Source: SIG603 sp964370775 (lineage in GTDB: Bacteria; Bacillota; Clostridia; Oscillospirales; Acutalibacteraceae). From it: 64,000 bases of DNA. A program made the position numbers and the translations under genes. Below are positions 46,551 to 55,823 of the stretch, piece by piece (positions within the stretch are counted from its first letter, which is position 1; every line of letters begins with the position of its first letter). The notes beneath the pieces were generated by a model. That model was not told where the DNA came from. It did not search any database and saw only the letters and a program-made list of their open reading frames with translations. The stretch spans positions 1 through 64,000 of the forward strand of contig CAYJKT010000008.1 in NCBI GenBank assembly GCA_964370775.1, read 5' to 3'.

Positions 46551-48776
46551 TTAATGGACGTTGCTATCGACATTAATCAAACTACAAAGGTCACCTATCT
46601 CCTTATCAGTAGGNNNNNNNNNNNNNNNNNNNNNNNNNTTAATATATTCTTCTAAAAACATTTTTGCATTTGTGGTATCGCCATTTTTTATGTAATTTTT
46701 GACTTGCTCTTTAATTTGTTTTGCTAAAGCCAAAAACTCTTCTCTGTCATCTTGTGCATTATCATTAGCTAAAGTTATATTGTTACATAACACTTCTACA
46801 CATTTATACATTCTGGAATCATAAGATAACCCCTTTTTTAAGAATTTAATATATTCAACTTGGTTGCTATCTATACGAATATTTGCCTCACTAAAACATA
46901 ATACAGATTTATATATATCTGACAAGAAATTCAAACTACTCATTATAGTTGTCATATCATATTGGCTTGCTAATATTTTCATACTAGCATTAACATAAGT
47001 TTCAAAAACACTTATAATATCACTATCTGTTATATTGATACTTTGATGTACATTTGTTATATTAATTAAATACATATATGTTAGATTTTTAATAAAGAAA
47101 TAGTGTTTTTCATCTGTGATACTATCTAAATCTATATTATCAATATATTGCTTTACAAGATATGGAAAAGTAGCATATTTTTTGTATACTCTGGTAATGT
47201 ATTTTTCCATTAATACATGATTACACTTAATTAATATATCAAAATCATCATGTTGTCTTAACAGCATAAAGTAAACAAAGTCATGAAAATCGCTAGAAGT
47301 ATACACTAATTCATCGCTTTCAACACTTTCAATAATACTATCATCTAACTTATCTAGCCTAAAATTACTTGCCCTTAAAGCGTTTAGTACAATATATCCA
47401 TCATTGATGTTTTTACAAAATATAGATTGCAAATCTTTATTTGATTCAGTAAAAATTGTTGGATTTAAGTAAGATTCAAGAGTATAAATAATATCTACTC
47501 TTTGTTTTTTTTCGGTTGCTAAAGTATCATATACTTCTCTAATCTCCTCATATTTTTTTAAGGAAAATAAGCTCATTATATAAGTAGTTAGGAAAATTAA
47601 ATCTCCATCTTTTCTATATGTTAAAGGATTGCATTTTAAAATGCTTTTATAAGCATTTTCATTATCATTTACTGAGATATAGCATAATGTTATTTCTGTA
47701 AAACTGAATAAATATGTATATTCTTTATTCACATTAGTATAACTTGATAGATGAAACGTTGAGTCTATGTTTTCTTGTAGGTAACAATATAGTTCTTGAT
47801 ATCGTGTAAAATACCTAATCGCTAGTTCAAACTCTCCACGTATTTGTTTTGAAGTTGCAAGAAAATATAGTATCTCTAAGTTAGGTACTATTTTTTCTGT
47901 ATTAGTATTAATATAATCCTCTACAAGTAAATCTAGTTTTTTATGTAAACTCTTGCCCAAATATTCCTTTGCAAGCAAGGATAAAATTTGAAAATGCAAT
48001 TTTTTTGGTGGGTTATGCATATCTTCCACATAGCTTAAACATTCTTCAAATACACTTATTCGGTCACTAGCATCACTTTTTCCTGTTCCAAGGTGCATAT
48101 AAGCACGAACGTCAAGAGGGTCTTTTGCGATTTCTATATATAAACCCTCTTCATTTCGTTTTATTTTTAATAATTTGTTAGGACCAATATAGCCAGTATG
48201 ATGTATTATTGTTGAGGTCTTATAAAAATAAGTTGTTTGCGTAGGGAGATATTCATGGATAATATCTTTAAAATATGATTTATTGAAAGAGAAATTATAG
48301 AAACGATGTAATTTAATATCTGAAAATGCAGAAAATGAATGATTGTCATAATCTCTTCTAACTATAACGACATACTCATTTTTATTATGCTCAGGACTCT
48401 TAAAAAACTCAATCAAATCATCGCAGTTTGAGTCCAAAAACTCATCAGCATCAAAATACGCAAACCATCTACCCTCAGCGACTTCAACACCTGTGTTTCT
48501 AGCAGCTGAAAAGTCATTACACCACTCAAACTCTAAATACACATCAGCATATTGTTTTGCAATCTCTTTTGTTCCGTCTGTCGAACCTGTGTCTGTAATA
48601 ATTAACTGGCAAGGTATAGCATCTCTTAATTTTTGCAAAGATTGTATACACCTTAATAAATCTTTTGCTTCGTTTTTAACAATTATACCTATAGATAGTT
48701 CATATTTGAAGCTTGTGTCATTTAAAGAAATTGTACGCTTTATCTCTTGTTTGTTACCAGAAACTCTACTTTTCAT
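46551..48776 (-). CDS. Family 2 glycosyltransferase with a TPR-like C-terminus, interrupted by an assembly gap
   Basis: N-terminal GT-A domain at residues 25-245: LSIGIIVKNEAKDLLRCIQ, IITDTGSTDGTKEIA and the metal-binding FAYFDADEFLD. A long alpha-helical, TPR-like region of about 450 residues follows. The enzyme transfers a sugar from a nucleotide-activated donor. As neighbour of flagellin, and like the transferases beside clostridial flagellin genes, it may glycosylate flagellin (inference). An N run at 46614-46638 lies in the last 30 codons; 25 is not a multiple of three, so the C-terminus beyond MFLEEYI, including the stop, is uncertain. Promoter at 48819-48847. Confidence 0.82.
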   Translation of the reverse strand: MKSRVSGNKQEIKRTISLNDTSFKYELSIGIIVKNEAKDLLRCIQSLQKLRDAIPCQLIITDTGSTDGTKEIAKQYADVYLEFEWCNDFSAARNTGVEVAEGRWFAYFDADEFLDSNCDDLIEFFKSPEHNKNEYVVIVRRDYDNHSFSAFSDIKLHRFYNFSFNKSYFKDIIHEYLPTQTTYFYKTSTIIHHTGYIGPNKLLKIKRNEEGLYIEIAKDPLDVRAYMHLGTGKSDASDRISVFEECLSYVEDMHNPPKKLHFQILSLLAKEYLGKSLHKKLDLLVEDYINTNTEKIVPNLEILYFLATSKQIRGEFELAIRYFTRYQELYCYLQENIDSTFHLSSYTNVNKEYTYLFSFTEITLCYISVNDNENAYKSILKCNPLTYRKDGDLIFLTTYIMSLFSLKKYEEIREVYDTLATEKKQRVDIIYTLESYLNPTIFTESNKDLQSIFCKNINDGYIVLNALRASNFRLDKLDDSIIESVESDELVYTSSDFHDFVYFMLLRQHDDFDILIKCNHVLMEKYITRVYKKYATFPYLVKQYIDNIDLDSITDEKHYFFIKNLTYMYLINITNVHQSINITDSDIISVFETYVNASMKILASQYDMTTIMSSLNFLSDIYKSVLCFSEANIRIDSNQVEYIKFLKKGLSYDSRMYKCVEVLCNNITLANDNAQDDREEFLALAKQIKEQVKNYIKNGDTTNAKMFLEEYIXXXXXXXXXPTDKEIGDLCSLINVDSNVH
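46614..46638. other. Assembly gap (25 N)
   Basis: A run of 25 N. The true length and content are unknown, and it affects the end of the glycosyltransferase gene. Confidence 0.99.
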
Positions 48777-48818
48777 ATCAAAAACCTCTTATGTAAAAAT
48801 ATATAAATTTATCAATTA

Positions 48819-48847
48819 AATATAGAATAATAATACCATATTTTCAA
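48819..48847 (-). promoter_or_regulatory. Promoter of the glycosyltransferase
   Basis: Minus strand TTGAAA, 17 bases and TATATT, 43 bases before the ATG. Confidence 0.6.
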
Positions 48848-48898
48848 CAAAAAAACAATTAAATAGATAAAATTTTACATTTGTTTTTACATGAATAG

Positions 48899-48927
48899 TT
48901 TACTTGTTATCCATATCGTTGTATAAT
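48899..48927 (+). promoter_or_regulatory. Sigma-A promoter of the methyltransferase
   Basis: TTTACT, 17 bases and a perfect TATAAT, 35 bases before the ATG. Confidence 0.72.
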
Positions 48928-48961
48928 TATATTAAGAAATCAAATTCGATAGGAGATTAAA

Positions 48962-50242
48962 ATGAAACAAGAAAATTTAACAGGTTATTTATCCGACCTT
49001 GATATGTATAATACTTTTTTAGACTCTTTAATATTAATAAAACACGATAATGTTGAATTGTTGCAGACTAGCTCGGAAATGGTTCAATTTCTGACTAAAA
49101 AATATGAATCTAAAGAATTAACAGATAGTGCTAATGATTATATTAGTTCTATTAAAACAAAAAGTGATAAGCTAAGACAATGTGCGTTAATATGGTTAGA
49201 TAATATAAATTTCTGCACAGTTCAAAGCTTAATAGAGATACAATCTAAAGATGAAATACCTACGGATATAGTAGAACTATATTTTAAATATTTCACAAGA
49301 ACTCCTGTGGTAAGTGCAAGATTAGGAACTGTACTGTTAAATTTTGTTCAAAAATATAATTATATATTGCCAGAGAAAGCATTTGAGCTTTGTATGCATA
49401 TTATCAAATTGCAACCTAGTTTGATTAGAAATGATAAAAATTTATATACATACTCTGCTGATTATAAACAGGTAGAATTTACATCTTGCCCAGTTTGTAG
49501 AGGTACTGGAGTTCCACACTTTAATGCGTATGCATTTAAAATGGGTAACTATAAAGAACCTCATTTACCTTTTAAATTATGGATGAAATGCGACGATTGC
49601 AACAATTTATATACAAGATATTTTGCCAAAAGCTTTATTGACCAAACATTAACAAAGAAATTAGTTAAAGGTGAATATAATCCAGATTTTAGTGTGGGAA
49701 TGTCTTCTCAAACGTTTTCTCAGTGGGGAAAGATTATAAATAGAATTAACGAACACACTAAACTTGAAAATGTACTTGAAGTCGGAATAGGGGAGGGTGC
49801 ATTTATTGCGACTGCGTTAGAAATGCTTATACCTATAGACGCAGTTGAAATCGATGAACAATCAGCGACAAAGATTGCCAATTTGCTAAATGTTGATATT
49901 CATTGCATGGACTTTTTAAATTACGAAACAGACAAAAAATATAGCGCATTGTTTATGGGTGATGTTATTGAGCATATAGTAGACCCAAAACGAGCATTAA
50001 CAAAAGCGTATAACTTGTTGAAAGACGATGGAGTGTTGTGGATATCTACGCCAAACTTAAATAGTGCTTTCTCACGCTTTTATAAATATTTAGACCCTAT
50101 GTGGTGTGAGTCTACTCATATATCATATTTTTCTTATGAAACTTTCTCTAAAATGATTAACGAGTGTGGTTTTAAGGTTTTAGAATATACGGTGTCTGCT
50201 AGATACAATGGCTCTATGGAGCTTATTTTAAGCAAAATTTAA
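48962..50242 (+). CDS. Class I SAM-dependent methyltransferase with zinc-ribbon insert
   Basis: A 426-residue protein. The N-terminal ~165 residues are helical and unassigned. A zinc-ribbon pair follows (CPVCRGTG near 175 and CDDCNNLY near 209). The C-terminal Rossmann methyltransferase has VLEVGIGEGAFIA near 270, DAVEIDEQ and ALFMGDVIEHIVDPKRAL, and ends with the Methyltransf_23 pattern (GVLWISTPN). Methyltransferases of this build commonly modify sugars. Its position next to flagellin and a glycosyltransferase suggests methylation of a flagellar glycan, but this is inference. Confidence 0.82.
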   Translation: MKQENLTGYLSDLDMYNTFLDSLILIKHDNVELLQTSSEMVQFLTKKYESKELTDSANDYISSIKTKSDKLRQCALIWLDNINFCTVQSLIEIQSKDEIPTDIVELYFKYFTRTPVVSARLGTVLLNFVQKYNYILPEKAFELCMHIIKLQPSLIRNDKNLYTYSADYKQVEFTSCPVCRGTGVPHFNAYAFKMGNYKEPHLPFKLWMKCDDCNNLYTRYFAKSFIDQTLTKKLVKGEYNPDFSVGMSSQTFSQWGKIINRINEHTKLENVLEVGIGEGAFIATALEMLIPIDAVEIDEQSATKIANLLNVDIHCMDFLNYETDKKYSALFMGDVIEHIVDPKRALTKAYNLLKDDGVLWISTPNLNSAFSRFYKYLDPMWCESTHISYFSYETFSKMINECGFKVLEYTVSARYNGSMELILSKI

Positions 50243-50251
50243 TATGATAGG

Positions 50252-50284
50252 AAAAGAGATGCGTAAATATACACATCTCTTTTT
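50252..50284. terminator. Bidirectional terminator between convergent genes
   Basis: A 10-bp stem (AAAAGAGATG/CATCTCTTTT) with T-rich flanks on both strands, serving the methyltransferase and the alcohol dehydrogenase operon. Confidence 0.82.
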
Positions 50285-50296
50285 GTTTAAATTTAT

Positions 50297-51427
50297 TTAG
50301 TTAGAAAAAGCACTATTATAAATAATCTTAACTTCTTCATCTGTAAAATGTACAGGGTGCTTCATAAAATAGCCTTGCGCACTTTCTATACAATCTGCAA
50401 TCAATGTAGCAAGGTCGGTTTTTTCTATACCCTCATTTTCCAAGTTAGTTTCTATATCCAAGTTTTTTATCAGCCTTTTTAAAAGTGGAACAAAGTCTTT
50501 TTCTGTTTTTCCTCTCATTATAACTGCCACTTTAGCAAATTTTTCTGTATCACCCTCTATACTTTTTTCGTATATAAACGGAGCAAGAGCGGCAAGACCT
50601 CTGCCATGTGTTATGTCTTTCAACCCACTTGCTGGGTGTTCCATTCCATGCGCAGCCGTAACACCTGACACACCTATGTTAATACCACCTAAAGTACTGC
50701 CTAAAGTCACAGCACTCCATGCTTCAATATCGCTATAGTCTCTGTACGCTTTAACCATGTTGTCGCACAGCAATTTTAGCCCGTGCAAGCAAGCTTCTTC
50801 GGCATTTTTATCTGCTACTTTTGATATATACGCCTCTAAGTTATGACAAAACGCATCAAACATCACAGACCCAGCAACTGATTTAGGCATTGTGAGCATT
50901 AAACTAGGGTCAACAATGCTAAGTGCCGGCAAACACGCGTCTTTTCTTAAAGCTTTTTTGTCGAAAGTCTCCGTGTTGTTTATCACAGCAAAGCAGTTAC
51001 CCTCGCTACCTGTGCCACAAGTAGTTGGAATAGTTACAAGAGGCAATGCACTCTCTCCACTCTTTTTTTGTTCTATATAATCATAGATTTCGCCTTGATT
51101 AAGCACAGAAAATGCAATAGCTTTAGCACAATCTAAAGAACTTCCACCACCGACAGCCACAACAAAATCGCACGAATTTAACTTTGCTACATCTGCACCC
51201 TCTGCAACAATCTTGTTAGTTGGGTTAGCCATAACTTTGTCAAACACAACGTGCTCCACTCCGGTTTCGCCAAGCAAAGTACACACTTTTTGAAGCAATC
51301 CACTCTTTTTAGTGCTGTTTCCACCAGTTACAACCATTGCTTTCTTGCCATACTTTTTGCTCAAAACACCCACTTCATTAACTTTGCCGACTCCAAAAAC
51401 AATAAATTCTGGTAAAGTCACGTTCAT
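50297..51427 (-). CDS. Iron-containing alcohol dehydrogenase
   Basis: NAD(P)-dependent group III dehydrogenase, 376 residues. The nucleotide-binding motif is VAVGGGSSLDCAKAIA. Metal ligands lie in VMFDAFCHNLEAYI and HGMEHPASGLKDITHGRG. The start overlaps the aminotransferase stop by one base (TGATG) with AAGGAG upstream, so the two are translationally coupled. Pairing with a class III aminotransferase suggests it reduces the omega-semialdehyde made by that enzyme to a hydroxy acid, as 4-hydroxybutyrate dehydrogenase does. The substrate is inferred. Confidence 0.9.
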   Translation of the reverse strand: MNVTLPEFIVFGVGKVNEVGVLSKKYGKKAMVVTGGNSTKKSGLLQKVCTLLGETGVEHVVFDKVMANPTNKIVAEGADVAKLNSCDFVVAVGGGSSLDCAKAIAFSVLNQGEIYDYIEQKKSGESALPLVTIPTTCGTGSEGNCFAVINNTETFDKKALRKDACLPALSIVDPSLMLTMPKSVAGSVMFDAFCHNLEAYISKVADKNAEEACLHGLKLLCDNMVKAYRDYSDIEAWSAVTLGSTLGGINIGVSGVTAAHGMEHPASGLKDITHGRGLAALAPFIYEKSIEGDTEKFAKVAVIMRGKTEKDFVPLLKRLIKNLDIETNLENEGIEKTDLATLIADCIESAQGYFMKHPVHFTDEEVKIIYNSAFSN

Positions 51428-52641
51428 CACATATTCTCCTTTACTGCTTCTTCAAGTATCTTAAATGCTTTGTCGCAGTGTTTTTGTTTTAGAATTAACG
51501 GTGGCACCATTCTGATAATTCTGTTGCCAATCGATGTTACAAGCAAGCCTTTATCTATGCATGAATGTTTAACTTTTATGGTGTCTATAGTGTCGTCAAA
51601 CTCCACGCCAACAAGCAAGCCTTTGTGACGAACCTCTTTTACACAAGGTAACAGTTTTAAAATCTCTGCAAAATAATCGCCCATAACTCTTGCATTGTCT
51701 GATAAATTGTTGTCTACAAGCTCGTTAACAGCAGCAAGAGAAGCCGCACAGCTAACTGGGTGACCTCCGTAAGTTGTGCCGTGAGCGCCCAAAGTAAAGG
51801 CTTTCGCTACTTCTTCTGTCGCACAAATGCCACCAATTGGCATTCCACCACCCATACCTTTAGCCATAGCCACAATGTCAGGCTTAATGCCGTAATCCAT
51901 GTAACACATTATAGAACCTGTTCTTCCAAAACCTGTTTGCACCTCATCAAGCAAAAGCAAAAGTCCTTTTTCGTCACATAATTTTCTTAACCCACACAAG
52001 AACTCTTTTGTCGCTGGAATAACTCCACCCTCACCTTGCACTGGTTCTACCATAATTGCGATAGTATTTTCTGTTATAGCGTCTTCAAAAGATTTCAAGT
52101 TGTTGTACTCTGCATAAGTAAAACCTGGTACCAATCCTCCATAGTTAATGTGGTTTGGGGTATTCGGTTGACCAGTAGCACTCATAGAACCAAAAGTTCT
52201 GCCGTGAAAAGACTTTTTAGCAGAGATAATCTCAAACTTGTTTTCACCGTATTTCTCTATACCGTATTTTCTAGCAAGCTTAATCATAGCTTCTGTTGAC
52301 TCAGCCCCAGTGTTTTGAAAATATATTTTATCCATACCAATAGTTGTGCAAATTTTCTCTGCCAATAATGCTTGTGGAATATTATAAGGATAATTAAAAA
52401 CTTGCATTAAATCGCCTACTTGGTCTTTAACTGCTTCTACAACTTTTTCGTTGCAGTTGCCAACTGAGTTCACAGCAATTCCAGCGTAAAAATCTAGGTA
52501 TTCTCTGCCGTTTTCATCATATAAATACATGCCTTTACCTGTTTGAGCAACAAGGTCAAAACGCTCCATAGTATTAATCATAAATTTATGTGTAAGCTCT
52601 CTAATATCAGCACCACTCAATTTAGTGTCAGTAATTTTCAT
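51427..52641 (-). CDS. Class III (omega-amino acid) PLP aminotransferase
   Basis: Fold-type I transaminase of the GABA/acetylornithine class, 404 residues. QNTGAESTEAMIKLAR and SFHGRTFGSMSATG line the phosphate pocket. The PLP-Asp is in LLLLDEVQTGFGRTG and the Schiff-base Lys in VAMAKGMGGGMPIGG. The end GLLVTSIGNRIIRMVPPL is typical of the family. The genes around it are an amino acid importer and a dehydrogenase, not arginine genes, so a catabolic role on an omega-amino acid (GABA, beta-alanine, 5-aminovalerate, ornithine or lysine) is more likely than ArgD. It starts 3 bases after the kinase-like gene. Confidence 0.88.
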   Translation of the reverse strand: MKITDTKLSGADIRELTHKFMINTMERFDLVAQTGKGMYLYDENGREYLDFYAGIAVNSVGNCNEKVVEAVKDQVGDLMQVFNYPYNIPQALLAEKICTTIGMDKIYFQNTGAESTEAMIKLARKYGIEKYGENKFEIISAKKSFHGRTFGSMSATGQPNTPNHINYGGLVPGFTYAEYNNLKSFEDAITENTIAIMVEPVQGEGGVIPATKEFLCGLRKLCDEKGLLLLLDEVQTGFGRTGSIMCYMDYGIKPDIVAMAKGMGGGMPIGGICATEEVAKAFTLGAHGTTYGGHPVSCAASLAAVNELVDNNLSDNARVMGDYFAEILKLLPCVKEVRHKGLLVGVEFDDTIDTIKVKHSCIDKGLLVTSIGNRIIRMVPPLILKQKHCDKAFKILEEAVKENM

Positions 52642-52644
52642 CTG

Positions 52645-53280
52645 TCATACCCCTATTCTTTTTATTTTTAAATAAGATAATATAAGCTCTACAGCTTCAT
52701 CTATTCCAACTTTTTCGCTGTTAATTGTCAAATCGTAGTTAATCGGATTAGTCCAATAGTTCCCACCTGTGTAATATTTATAATAATCTGCTCTAAATTT
52801 GTCAGTTTTACTTATGGTAGTCTCTGCTACTTCTCTGTTTACTTTCATGTTCTCCATAGTTCTTTTTAAGCAAAAATCTCTTGGAGCTTCAACGTAAACG
52901 CTCACAACATTTTCACGTCCTCGCAAAATCCAGTCTGCACATTTACCAACAATAACACAGCTTTGAGTATCTGCAAGATTTTCTATAATGTTTTTTTGGT
53001 GCTTAAACAGCTCGTCATCTCCTACAAATTTTTCGTTCCTTGTAATGTAGTGTCTTGACCGTGGAATTCCTTTTAAAAAGCTGTAAAAACCACCTTTTTC
53101 TTTGATTTTTTCGTTAACTTCAAGATACAACGACTCATCTAACTGGCTCATCTGCGAAGCCAGTGTCAAAATTCTATTTTCATAACACGAAACTCCCAAG
53201 GCTTTTGCAAGTTTAGAGGCAATCTCCTTGCCACCACTTCCAAAACCTCTCGCAAAGGTTATAACAAAATTATTCTTCAT
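52645..53280 (-). CDS. Cytidylate kinase-like protein
   Basis: A 211-residue P-loop protein of the cytidylate-kinase-like (AAA_26) group. The phosphate loop is TFARGFGSGGKEIASKLA at the N-terminus. SCVIVGKCADWILRGR and NVVSVYVEAPRDFCLKR follow, then a conserved DKFRADYYKYYTG. True Cmk enzymes differ in the CMP-binding insert, so the substrate is unknown. ATG 53280 has GGAGG 5 bases upstream; the longer GTG frame overlaps that site. It lies between importer and aminotransferase genes with no gap, so it is part of this operon. Confidence 0.82.
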   Translation of the reverse strand: MKNNFVITFARGFGSGGKEIASKLAKALGVSCYENRILTLASQMSQLDESLYLEVNEKIKEKGGFYSFLKGIPRSRHYITRNEKFVGDDELFKHQKNIIENLADTQSCVIVGKCADWILRGRENVVSVYVEAPRDFCLKRTMENMKVNREVAETTISKTDKFRADYYKYYTGGNYWTNPINYDLTINSEKVGIDEAVELILSYLKIKRIGV

Positions 53281-53292
53281 TATTACCTCCAC

Positions 53293-54045
53293 TTACGCTA
53301 TAGCAGTTTGACCGATAAATCTGCTTAAAAACTCTTTTGTTCTCGCATGTTTTGGAGTAACAAAAAGAACCTCTGGCACATTATCCTCAACCACATAACC
53401 TTTATCCATAAAAATAGTTCTGCTAGAAACATCTTTAGCAAATGCCATCTCATGTGTAACAATAATCATTGTAAGTCCACTAGACGCTAATTCTTTCATA
53501 ACACTCAATACTTCGCCAACCATCTCTGGGTCAAGTGCTGATGTTGGCTCGTCAAACAGCAGTATCTCTGGGTTCATGCAAAGTGCCCTTGCGATAGCAA
53601 CCCTTTGTTTTTGCCCACCAGAAAGCTGTGCAGGTTTTGCGTTGATATACGGTGCCATACCAACCTTTTTTAGGTTGGCAATAGCACGTTCGTGAGCCTC
53701 TTGCTTAGATAATTTTAGCACTTTTCTTGTGCAAACAGTGCAGTTTTTTAGCACTGTCATGTTAGCGAATAAGTTGAACGATTGAAACACCATGCCAACT
53801 TTTGACCTAAACTCATTTAATGATTTTTGCGTTTTGCTAACTGGTTTTCCGTGATAAAATATATCGCCTGATGTTGGAGTCTCTAGGTTGTTGATACATC
53901 TTAACAAAGTAGATTTACCAGAACCCGATGACCCTACTATGCATATTACCTCACCCTTACCAACGCTAAAATCTATCTTACGCAGAACTTGGTGGTCTCC
54001 AAAAGACTTAGTAAGCTCGCTTATCTCTAAAATATTTTCTTTCAT
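53293..54045 (-). CDS. Polar amino acid ABC transporter ATP-binding protein (GlnQ type)
   Basis: ATPase of the importer, 250 residues. Walker A is IVGSSGSGKSTLLRCIN, the Q-loop is in GMVFQSFNLF, the signature is LSGGQKQRVAIARAL, Walker B is ILLFDEPTSALDP, and the switch His is in IIVTHEMAF. The length and motifs are those of the PAAT family. AAGGAGG site; 12 bases after the permease gene. Confidence 0.95.
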   Translation of the reverse strand: MKENILEISELTKSFGDHQVLRKIDFSVGKGEVICIVGSSGSGKSTLLRCINNLETPTSGDIFYHGKPVSKTQKSLNEFRSKVGMVFQSFNLFANMTVLKNCTVCTRKVLKLSKQEAHERAIANLKKVGMAPYINAKPAQLSGGQKQRVAIARALCMNPEILLFDEPTSALDPEMVGEVLSVMKELASSGLTMIIVTHEMAFAKDVSSRTIFMDKGYVVEDNVPEVLFVTPKHARTKEFLSRFIGQTAIA

Positions 54046-54057
54046 AACACTGCCTCC

Positions 54058-54822
54058 TTACGCTGCTTCTGCCATGTATTCCACAGCTAGCGAATACGCT
54101 TTTTGTTCAGATGTTTTCTTCTCTATCACTTGAATAATTTTATCAAATATGAACGATAAAATTAAATATATAACAGCTATAACCAAATAAGCTTCGAAAT
54201 ATTTATAATATGTACCAGCTGATGTTTTAGCCATTAAGAATAATTCTGATATACCAATTACGTTTAGAACTGATGTCATTTTTAAGTTAGTTAAAAATAT
54301 GTTGCACATCTCTGGAATGATGTTGTTAAACGCTTGTGGTAAAATCACGTTTATCATTGTTGCAAATGGTGACATCCCCATAGCTATCGCACCTTCTCTT
54401 TGACCTACATCAATGGCTTTAATGCCACCTCTTACGGTCTCTGCCATGTACGAACCTGTGTTTAAAACTATAACTAAAATACCGGCCGTAATCGCCGCTA
54501 TTTCAATGCCAGATTGACGTATTCCGTAATAAATAATCATTGCTTGAACTATCATAGGAGTGCCTCTGAAAACTTTTACATAACATGTAACCACAATTTT
54601 TAACACTCTTAATAATATTCGTTTTATAATAAAATCTTCTTTATTTATAGATAAATCTCCGATAATACCTGCTAAAAATCCCATTACATAGCCAAGAACT
54701 GTTCCTCCGATAGATAGGTATAAGGTTGTTATCATTCCGTCTACAAATAAGTCTTTGTACTCTATTGCTAAAAACAGCATCCATTCTAAAACACTGCTTG
54801 AACCATCTACTTCAAATGGCAT
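54058..54822 (-). CDS. Polar amino acid ABC transporter permease
   Basis: A ~255-residue integral membrane subunit with about five helices. The PAAT signature is visible as FRGTPMIVQAMIIYYG and REGAIAMGMSPFATMINVILPQA (EAA loop). The ATG at 54822 is preferred, with AAGAGG 8 bases upstream; the GTG at 54831 overlaps this site. It lies between the binding protein and the ATPase genes. Confidence 0.93.
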   Translation of the reverse strand: MPFEVDGSSSVLEWMLFLAIEYKDLFVDGMITTLYLSIGGTVLGYVMGFLAGIIGDLSINKEDFIIKRILLRVLKIVVTCYVKVFRGTPMIVQAMIIYYGIRQSGIEIAAITAGILVIVLNTGSYMAETVRGGIKAIDVGQREGAIAMGMSPFATMINVILPQAFNNIIPEMCNIFLTNLKMTSVLNVIGISELFLMAKTSAGTYYKYFEAYLVIAVIYLILSFIFDKIIQVIEKKTSEQKAYSLAVEYMAEAA

Positions 54823-54844
54823 AGTAAGCACCTCTTTCTATATT

Positions 54845-55723
54845 TTACGCTGCTGGTTGCAGTGTAATTGCTTCTTCCATCATTTCGTTCATTGTGTCTT
54901 TATCGTTCCATTCTAGGCTGTCTAATGCACCTTGAATTTTATCTCTAAGCTCTACGTCGTCAAGTCTTGTAGCTATACCAACATTCGCACTGTCACTGAT
55001 GATTGTATCGTCTTCGTCTAGCTCTAAAATCACTAAGTCGTCATTTGTTAACAAAGCTGATTGTGAAGTAGGTAGGTCGATAACTGTGAAGTCTGCACCA
55101 CCGTTAGACAAAGCCATGAAGCACTCTGCTGTTGTTGAGTAGTTTGCACCAACTACAGCTCCTGGAATTTGGTCGATTAGAGAAACCCAAGCTGTACCGA
55201 TTTGAGTTGTTGATGTAACGTCTAATCCCTCAAATTGGCTAATGCCAGTAACTCCGTCAAGCACTCCACCTTTTTTTACTGTAATCGCAACTTCTCTGTA
55301 GTAATAAGGTGTTGTGAAGTTGTATATCTCTGAACGTTCCTCTGTGATACCCATGCCAGCTATAATGCAATCATAATCGTTTGCATCAAGTCCTAAACCA
55401 ATTGCGTCCCACTCAACTCTGTATATCTCTATATCCATGTCAAGTTCTTCTGCTATCATTTTAGCCATCATAACATCGTAACCATACGCATAGTAGTTTG
55501 TGCCCTCTATCGGAACTGCTGTGTCACCACTAGACACCTCTGCTTCTTCTTGTGTCCAGTTGAATGGAGCATACGCACATTCCATGCCAACTCTTAACAC
55601 TTCTCTTTCGTTCTCTTGTTCTGCACCAGATACATCACCTGTTGCATCTGCTTGTGAACAAGCTGCAAATAAACCCATGCTTAAACTAACACTCAACAAT
55701 AAAGCCAAAATTCTCTTTTTCAT
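54845..55723 (-). CDS. Amino acid ABC transporter substrate-binding lipoprotein
   Basis: SBP_bac_3-type binding protein, 292 residues, with lipid-modified Cys at 22 (MGLFAACSQ). The domain begins at LRVGMECAYAPFNWTQEE. It has YGYDVMMAKMIAEELDMDIEI and DCIIAGMGITEERSEIYNFT, and ends with an Asp-rich DDVELRDKIQGALDSL. First gene of the six-gene operon (binding protein, permease, ATPase, kinase-like, aminotransferase, dehydrogenase). It follows a consensus promoter and a leader terminator. The ligand is not decided by sequence. Confidence 0.94.
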   Translation of the reverse strand: MKKRILALLLSVSLSMGLFAACSQADATGDVSGAEQENEREVLRVGMECAYAPFNWTQEEAEVSSGDTAVPIEGTNYYAYGYDVMMAKMIAEELDMDIEIYRVEWDAIGLGLDANDYDCIIAGMGITEERSEIYNFTTPYYYREVAITVKKGGVLDGVTGISQFEGLDVTSTTQIGTAWVSLIDQIPGAVVGANYSTTAECFMALSNGGADFTVIDLPTSQSALLTNDDLVILELDEDDTIISDSANVGIATRLDDVELRDKIQGALDSLEWNDKDTMNEMMEEAITLQPAA

Positions 55724-55796
55724 AATTTTTCTCCTTTAAATCTTACAGTATTTGTATCTACACTAAACGGGTTAATTACTCCCAAAAATAAAAATA

Positions 55797-55823
55797 GGCG
55801 CTCGCTTAGTTAAAGCGAACGCC
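55797..55823 (-). terminator. Leader terminator (attenuator) of the amino acid operon
   Basis: On the minus strand GGCG.TCGCTT with AAGCGA.CGCC (10 pairs, one mismatch) is followed by TATTTTTATTTTT. It starts about 25 bases after the predicted transcription start and ends about 75 bases before the first gene, so it must be overcome for expression. Confidence 0.78.

Noticed and set aside
46359..46655. Open frame running from the flagellin end into the N gap
   Set aside because: It covers the flagellin terminator and the N run; the product is low complexity and the frame depends on unknown bases.
51427..52641. argD (acetylornithine aminotransferase)
   Set aside because: Same family, but no arginine genes are nearby, and the importer and alcohol dehydrogenase in the operon favour catabolism of an omega-amino acid.
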